Assembly (NCBI GenBank): GCA_012295275.1
Contig: CM022679.1
Location: 26,176,974-26,189,473 of the forward strand
Length of the DNA: 12,500 nt
Direction of reading: 5' to 3'
Source of the DNA: Chrysomallon squamiferum
Taxonomy: Eukaryota > Mollusca > Gastropoda > Neomphalida > Peltospiridae
The notes under the pieces were generated by a model. That model was not told the DNA's origin. It saw only the letters and a list, made by a program, of their open reading frames with translations, and searched no databases. Each line of letters begins with the position of its first letter. Position 1 is the first letter of the stretch. Below are positions 7,729 to 12,500 of the stretch, piece after piece. The position numbers were made by a program, and so were the translations under genes.

Positions 7729-7814
7729 ACCCGCCGTATTATTACCCACACAGTGTCCGAGCAGATCCTCCAACTACAACAACAGCAACATCCAGCGCTC
7801 CATCCAAGGCATAA
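7729..7814 (+). CDS. Pax2/5/8: Pax-2/5/8 last coding exon with stop codon
   Basis: Final coding exon, following TTTTCCAG at 7721-7728. A at 7212 joins AC at 7729-7730 to make an Asn codon. The reading then gives PPYYYPHSVRADPP, a TTTTAT run, SSAPSKA and TAA at 7812-7814. Seen: the Pro-Tyr-Tyr-Tyr block, a basic Arg, then Pro-Pro-Thr-Thr and an Ala/Thr run. Established: vertebrate PAX2/5/8 end with S-P-Y-Y-Y-S-S...R-x-x-A-P-P-T-T-A-T-A before a short acidic/aromatic terminus, and this end belongs to the C-terminal repressor-like module. The terminal SSAPSKA does not resemble the vertebrate FDHL/YDRH ending, so the last residues have diverged. The Thr run is encoded by ACT ACA ACA ACA, part of an ACA/CAA-rich stretch that continues into the UTR. 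The two-exon match in order, phase and spacing makes a chance frame very unlikely. Confidence 0.9.
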
Positions 7815-7899
7815 CATCATCAACGACAACAACAAAAAAACTCTTCGTCACAAAGCGCGCGAAAAAGTCAAAATCAGCCTAGGCTACAAAACAGATAAA

Positions 7900-7909
7900 A
7901 ATAAATAAA
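7900..7909 (+). terminator. Proximal tandem poly(A) signals AATAAATAAA
   Basis: Two overlapping AATAAA hexamers (7900-7905 and 7904-7909) sit 86 nt after the TAA stop. The sequence just downstream is purine-rich and lacks a good GU-rich element; a T-rich stretch begins only near 7942. Use of this site would give a very short 3' UTR. Confidence 0.4.
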
Positions 7910-7946
7910 GAATCATTAAAAGAAGAAACAAAAACGAACACTCCTT

Positions 7947-8090
7947 ATTGGATATCGTAGAATATTTCTCGAATTCTTATTGGCTGAAACAGATTTTTTT
8001 TTTGAAAAAAAACCCTGTGTTTCATTGGATGAAAATCTGCAGCGAATATTTGTGAAATTCCTATTGGCTGATATTATGATTTTTTTTTTA
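7947..8090. repeat. Degenerate 84-bp tandem duplication carrying ATTGG boxes
   Basis: Two copies each read ATTGGAT, then GAATATTT, AATTC and TATTGGCTGA, and then a T run. GAATATTT recurs at 7960 and 8044, and ATTGGCTGA at 7979 and 8063, both 84 bp apart. The first ATTGG is 77 bp apart (7947, 8024), so there is an indel between copies. This gives four ATTGG (inverted CCAAT) boxes within 121 bp of the UTR/flank. Confidence 0.75.
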
Positions 8091-8422
8091 AAAACTAACT
8101 TTGAATTCGTTCTGGTATTTTGTTTATAATACCATCTGAGAGTGACAGAAGGAAGAAAGATAGAAAGAAAAATAAACAACTGAAAATAGTGACGAGGTAT
8201 CGAAGAGTTAGGAAACTGTTTTTAATAATAAAAAACAACAAAAAAACAACAACAGAAAAACAAAAGAAGAAGAAGTCGAAAATAGTGTGTGACGTGTGTT
8301 TTCTGTGAATATTGTTCGGACATATGCTGCTGCTAAAAAGAGTGGTAAACTATTTATAATTATAAAAAAAAAAACATAAACATTTGTAACTAACTGATTG
8401 TTATGGTCTCAGAAATATCAGA

Positions 8423-8473
8423 TTTTTTTTTTTTTTTTTTTTTTGTAATATATATATATCAATGTGTGTGTGT
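8423..8473. repeat. 22-T run, (AT)n and (TG)n
   Basis: T run at 8423-8444, a short AT array to 8459 and TG units at 8464-8473. A separate AT/GT-rich stretch lies at 8620-8645. Confidence 0.85.
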
Positions 8474-9248
8474 GACAAATATTTGTTTTGTCAAAACGAT
8501 AGTCCCATTTTAAATGTTTATGTTACCCAATATTCTCTGTATGATCGTTAAAACTTCTCTCCAATTACTCAGTGGATTTTCATGATCAAAAATTATAGAG
8601 GAATCATATCATAAATTCATATATATGTATGTATATATATATATGATGAAAAGAAATACTAGTAGAAATAGCACATATAATTTCAATCTGTCGGTGTTTG
8701 CTTAAATATGTCAGTGTTAAACATTAGAAAAATGATTGCAGTGTAGAATGAACATTAAACTGACCAATGAGAAGGCGTGTTTTAGAATCCCGACTAAACC
8801 ATTGGTTAATTTGAAAACAACCAGTCAGGAAAGCCGTTTCAGGACGCATAGAGCTTGTTAATTTAGTACGACGTAATTTTATCATTGATCTAGTATTGCA
8901 TTTTGGTTTGTCAGCGGTCTGACTAGTAAAGTGAAGTCATTTTGTTTCTTTCTATGTCTATAGTTTATATTAATTATTTAATTAACGCACAAAAGCGAGT
9001 CAGTTATTGAGGATGTTTAGATCTCACGGTCAGTTTTCTGTAAAAGAAATGAAAAATCATCACGGTTTAGTATAAGATCTTTTCTTCTTTCTGTATTTTT
9101 TTAAATTTATTTTTTTAATTTTCTTTTCTTTAAATCTGTGACTTAGCGGCACTTTGCATTAATTCATCAAACATCATCAACCCTCGTTGGTCTGAACTGC
9201 TGCCTTCATGTTTTTTTTTTTTTTTTTTTTTTTGCCGAAAGAGAACAG

Positions 9249-9361
9249 AGAACAATCCTATTTCGTGTTCTACACCTTCTACAGAACAACCATATTTCAT
9301 GTTTCTCAGCTTTTATAGAACAAACATGTTTCATGTTGTACACACTGCTACAGAACAACCG
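9249..9361. repeat. 34-bp tandem repeat, about 3.3 copies
   Basis: Units begin AGAACAA at 9249, 9283, 9317 and 9352 (periods 34, 34 and 35). Each full unit then has C-TATTTCRTGTT-like sequence and a TACAC/CTAC end. The fourth copy is cut off after AGAACAACC. Copies differ at several sites, so the array is not recent. Confidence 0.8.
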
Positions 9362-9400
9362 CAAAGTACATCAGACTTCATTGTCTTTGGAGAATCCAAT

Positions 9401-9440
9401 AGAAGAAGAAGAAGAAGAAGAAGAAGAAAAAAAAAAAAAA
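9401..9440. repeat. (GAA)n and poly-A tract
   Basis: GAA units followed by an A run. The poly-Glu/Lys open frame at 9333-9563 is a repeat artefact. A 23-T run lies upstream at 9211-9233. Confidence 0.9.
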
Positions 9441-9924
9441 GACCCGTTCTCCGTGAATAGTTTGTTGAGATTTTCAAAAGACGTAGACTTAGCATTGAAT
9501 GCTATGCGTCACTTTGCGCACCTCTGGTGCTTTCAGTTGCTTAGGTGTGTTTGCGCATCTTAAAAGACAGACAGACAGTCTAGTGTACGATGTGGAACAG
9601 ATCGGTTTCTGTGTTTCCCATAATTAAACGAAGTCGATTTCATTTACTGCAACGTCATTCAGCACGACAGTGTAAATACCATGATGCAGATTTCATCGCG
9701 TACACAGAAGTAAGTAAACTATGTTAGAAACGATCAATTCTACACTGCAAATTTTTAGGATACGAAAAGATTTTTTTTTTTTTTTAAAAAGATGGAATCA
9801 AAATGAGTGTTGTGTGCAATATTTATTTATCATTTTTCTCTCATTTATATCACAACAGAAAATTCGAATTTTATTAAAACATATAAAAATATATATATAT
9901 ATTAAAATTTTTTATTAAAACAAA

Positions 9925-9930
9925 AATAAA
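9925..9930 (+). terminator. Candidate intermediate poly(A) signal AATAAA
   Basis: An AATAAA in an A-rich context is followed 15-60 nt downstream by CATTGTCATAATCG and then a T/G-rich stretch (about 9960-9990). That spacing suits cleavage and CstF recognition. It is one of several candidates and has no direct support. Confidence 0.3.
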
Positions 9931-10018
9931 ACCTACGGAAGCCCAGCATTGTCATAATCGTTTTAACTGCTTATTGGTTTTGATTTGCGTAAGTGCCATT
10001 CCATTTTTTAAATTTTTT

Positions 10019-10020
<2 letters not shown>

Positions 10021-10055
<35 letters not shown>
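10021..10055. repeat. 35-T homopolymer
   Basis: An uninterrupted T run within AT-rich flank. Shorter T-rich runs lie at 10332-10374 and 10645-10661. Confidence 0.95.
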
Positions 10056-10060
<5 letters not shown>

Positions 10061-10200
10061 TCAAACATTACGGATATATATGTCACGGACTATCCACTGA
10101 TAAAGACAGATTACAGTATTTCTTTTGTTGTGTTCGCTGTTCATCTATTATCCCGTCATTAACGAAGTTGTGTCACATTTGATACCCTGAAACTAACACA

Positions 10201-10286
10201 TTTAACCCCTCCCCTACAAAGAATGTATATCATTTATTTAACGTGTCAATAACACAGGCCCGCGTGCGTGTGGTGAAAGGGTTAAA
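10201..10286. repeat. 8-bp inverted repeat TTTAACCC / GGGTTAAA bounding 86 bp
   Basis: TTTAACCC at 10201-10208 and GGGTTAAA at 10279-10286 enclose 70 bp that include a GC-rich ACACAGGCCCGCGTG patch. It could be a small MITE-like remnant or chance. No clear target-site duplication is seen. Confidence 0.3.
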
Positions 10287-11017
10287 ATATTTATGTAGAT
10301 CTGTTTTAGATGTTTTTAAAATTCACGTCTTTCTTTTTTTTTTCATTTTTCATTTTTTTTTTTTTTTTTTTTTTATTCTTTTAATAATCCAACCTTTGAT
10401 CCAAGATTACCACTAATTCCATTTTGCAGTATAAATTATTAAAAATTTTTTTAAAAATTTAAAATTAAAATTTTAATGAATTAATTTGAAATGAACATCA
10501 TTATATATGAATTAAAAAGAACAAAAGCAACTTCAAAGAAACAAAAATCACAAACACACCCCCCATTTTAATCTTGCCAGTATAATGAAAAAAACTGAAT
10601 TGCTCAATTTATCATTGTAGTATATTTTTTATTATTATTATTATTTTTTTTTTTTTTTTTTCAATTATTATTAAATTTTTATTATTAATAATATTATTAT
10701 TGTAGTTTTTAATTTGTTCATTTCAAATATATGTCATTTTTTAAGATCATGTTTCAAATACTTATACAGTGTGTTGCGTTATTCGGGTACTTTCTACTTT
10801 GCTCATTTTAAAGAAAAATAATTATTTGTTACCACGAAGAAGATGTTTATTATTATTGTAGATATACCACACTTAAGCAAAACGAAGTTTGTATGTATAT
10901 TAAATATCCATAGTATGTACATATAATAAGTGTATATGTTCTGTTTTATATAGTTATCACTTTCATTGTATATAGATTTTATATCGCCGCGTAATCTCTT
11001 TCACCATTTTTTATATG

Positions 11018-11097
<80 letters not shown>

Positions 11098-11193
11098 CGT
11101 TATTATCGCTATTTTTGTTATTATTATCACAAGTAGTAGTATACTGTTATTATTATTATTATTATCGTAATTATTACTATTATTATTATGATG

Positions 11194-11246
<53 letters not shown>
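11018..11246. repeat. Long interrupted (TTA)n array
   Basis: TTA units dominate from 11018 to 11246, with TTATCG, GTAGTA and TGATGA interruptions near 11097-11190. AT-rich sequence without genes lies on both sides. Confidence 0.9.
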
Positions 11247-11247
<1 letters not shown>

Positions 11248-11706
11248 TGAACGTGTGATTTCTTTCGTGTCTTGCCAGCAAAATACATTTTACCAAGAAA
11301 ACTGAATTTTCTATTTTTTTTTTGTTGTCTTCATTATCTTACTGTATCTTGAGAAAACAGAAAAACAAAGAGTCGAACTATTATTTTCAGTATCTGTTAG
11401 AACTGGAGAGTACTCGACAGGTTTATTATAACAAATATTAAGAAAACTGAAATAATTTGTTCCTATGTATAAGAATAATTTGTCATAATGTAGAAAATAA
11501 TAATAAGAATAATTTGTCGTATGAGTAAAAAGTTTTAATAATTTGTCACGTGATTGATACCTTAATATGATTTTAAGATATTTTATATACAATTCGCAAT
11601 CATAAAATGTTAACAAAATATATGTTATAATTTATGTTACAGACAAAAGAATAAGAATTATAATATTATACTGATTTGATTCGAAAAGTATTTTCATTCA
11701 GTTTTA

Positions 11707-11708
<2 letters not shown>

Positions 11709-11741
<33 letters not shown>

Positions 11742-11803
11742 CTTGCATTCCTTGCCGTTAACTATTTAACGAGAATTCTCAATTCTTGCCACGCCAAGTA
11801 TTT

Positions 11804-11857
<54 letters not shown>

Positions 11858-11884
11858 TATTATTATTATTATTATTACTACTAT
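11709..11884. repeat. 33-T run and (TTA)n array
   Basis: A T run at 11709-11741, a 64-bp unique spacer, then TTA units from about 11806 to 11884. The open frame across them is poly-Phe, Tyr and Ile. A similar short array lies at 12298-12332. Confidence 0.9.
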
Positions 11885-12161
11885 TGGATTCATCATCATC
11901 ATTAGCATTGTCATCAATATTAGCATAAAGAATACTTTTTCCATCTCTTTTATTTTTCGAAATAAAAATTTGAAAATTAATTAAAATAAACCTTTTAAAT
12001 TAATTTTCGACTAATTTATATAATTCGAGCACGCCTTCTGTGGCATTATTTAATCAAAATTATGCTCGCATCAGAAGACTGAGATACCACGAGAACTTTT
12101 CACTGGTTAAAAATAATTTATTTCGTTTTCATAGGTGGTTTGTTTAATCTTTGAAAAGTGA

Positions 12162-12167
12162 AATAAA
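12162..12167 (+). terminator. Candidate distal poly(A) signal AATAAA
   Basis: AATAAAG is followed at once by ATGTGTTATTATATTGCA, with a T-rich tract from about 12200. This is the most typical mRNA 3'-end context in the window. If it belongs to the Pax transcript, the 3' UTR would be about 4.35 kb. Further AATAAA hexamers lie at 12271 and 12390. Confidence 0.4.
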
Positions 12168-12500
12168 GATGTGTTATTATATTGCAATAACGAATCAGAT
12201 TTTAATTTTTTTTTAAATGTTTTTTTAAAAAAAAAAGATTTCGTACGGAATCTAAATGTGGCAACTTTACAATAAAATCTGAATGTTTTCGTTTTCTTTT
12301 ATTATTATTATTATTATTATTATTTTTTTTTTTGTAATATTTCTTGTCTTTGTAACAAACTCGTATATTGTATGTGTGCAACTCACAATAATAAAATGCC
12401 ATATTCTTTTAAACAAATGGAGTTTTTTTTTGTTTTTGTTTTTTTTGGTTTCCTGTTTTGCGATGTTGATTCTTAATCAGATGTTTCCCAAGAAATTAAC

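Larger units (their letters stand above)
7815..12180 (+). other. Pax2/5/8: Probable 3' UTR and/or 3' flank of Pax-2/5/8
   Basis: AT-rich sequence after the stop codon with no supported gene on either strand. It holds several AATAAA hexamers (7900, 7904, 8171, 8227, 9925, 12162), so the 3' UTR could be about 100 nt or more than 4 kb. The best-looking mRNA end is near 12162-12180. Without transcript data the true boundary is unknown. The stretch also carries the tandem repeats annotated separately. Confidence 0.5.

Noticed and set aside
11311-11616. 101-codon minus-strand open frame
   Set aside because: It is rich in Tyr, Phe, Leu and Lys as expected from AT-rich DNA. It has no domain and no splice or start context.

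Overview
The window looks like animal nuclear DNA. It is AT-rich, full of long homopolymer and trinucleotide arrays, has no dense coding, and carries one clearly spliced gene. The only coding sequence I can support is the 3' end of a Pax-2/5/8 family transcription factor gene on the + strand: a 105-nt internal exon (7108-7212) and the last coding exon (7729-7814, stop TAA at 7812-7814). Together they encode a Tyr/Ser/Pro-rich C-terminus that aligns by eye with the C-terminal regulatory tail of vertebrate PAX2/PAX5/PAX8 (Glu-Tyr start, Trp core, Pro-Tyr-Tyr-Tyr block, Pro-Pro-Thr-Thr-x-Ala-Thr block). A lophotrochozoan, probably a mollusc and perhaps a cephalopod, fits the long (TTA)n, (TC)n, (AT)n and poly-T arrays with AT-rich spacers. 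The taxon is inference.

Layout. Bases 1-7107 appear to be the 3' part of a large intron. It alternates microsatellites with better-balanced, CpG-containing single-copy islands at about 911-1200, 1275-2098, 2530-2900, 3180-3770, 3800-3960, 4541-4865, 4961-5600 and 5731-6180. None of the islands reads as protein. Several hold short palindromes and recognisable transcription-factor-like motifs: a near-canonical CTCF core at 5925-5940 with a second, opposite-strand CTCF-like motif at 5750-5765, a SOX motif and perfect octamer at 6017-6041, and nested inverted repeats at 4987-5152. They are good candidates for intronic enhancers or insulators of this developmental gene. Bases 7213-7728 are a 516-nt last intron made almost wholly of TTA/TTG triplets. 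From 7815 on comes 3' UTR and/or 3' flank: uniformly AT-rich, with a degenerate 84-bp duplication, a 34-bp tandem repeat, long (TTA)n and poly-T arrays, and several poly(A) signals. The most mRNA-end-like signal is at 12162.

The penultimate exon has features that could diversify the protein tail: a NAGNAG acceptor, a GTAAGTAG tandem donor, a length divisible by three, and an in-frame stop if the next intron is retained. I saw no bacterial genes, CRISPR array, tRNA or rRNA gene, or recognisable transposase or reverse transcriptase. Almost all other open frames are translations of simple repeats.
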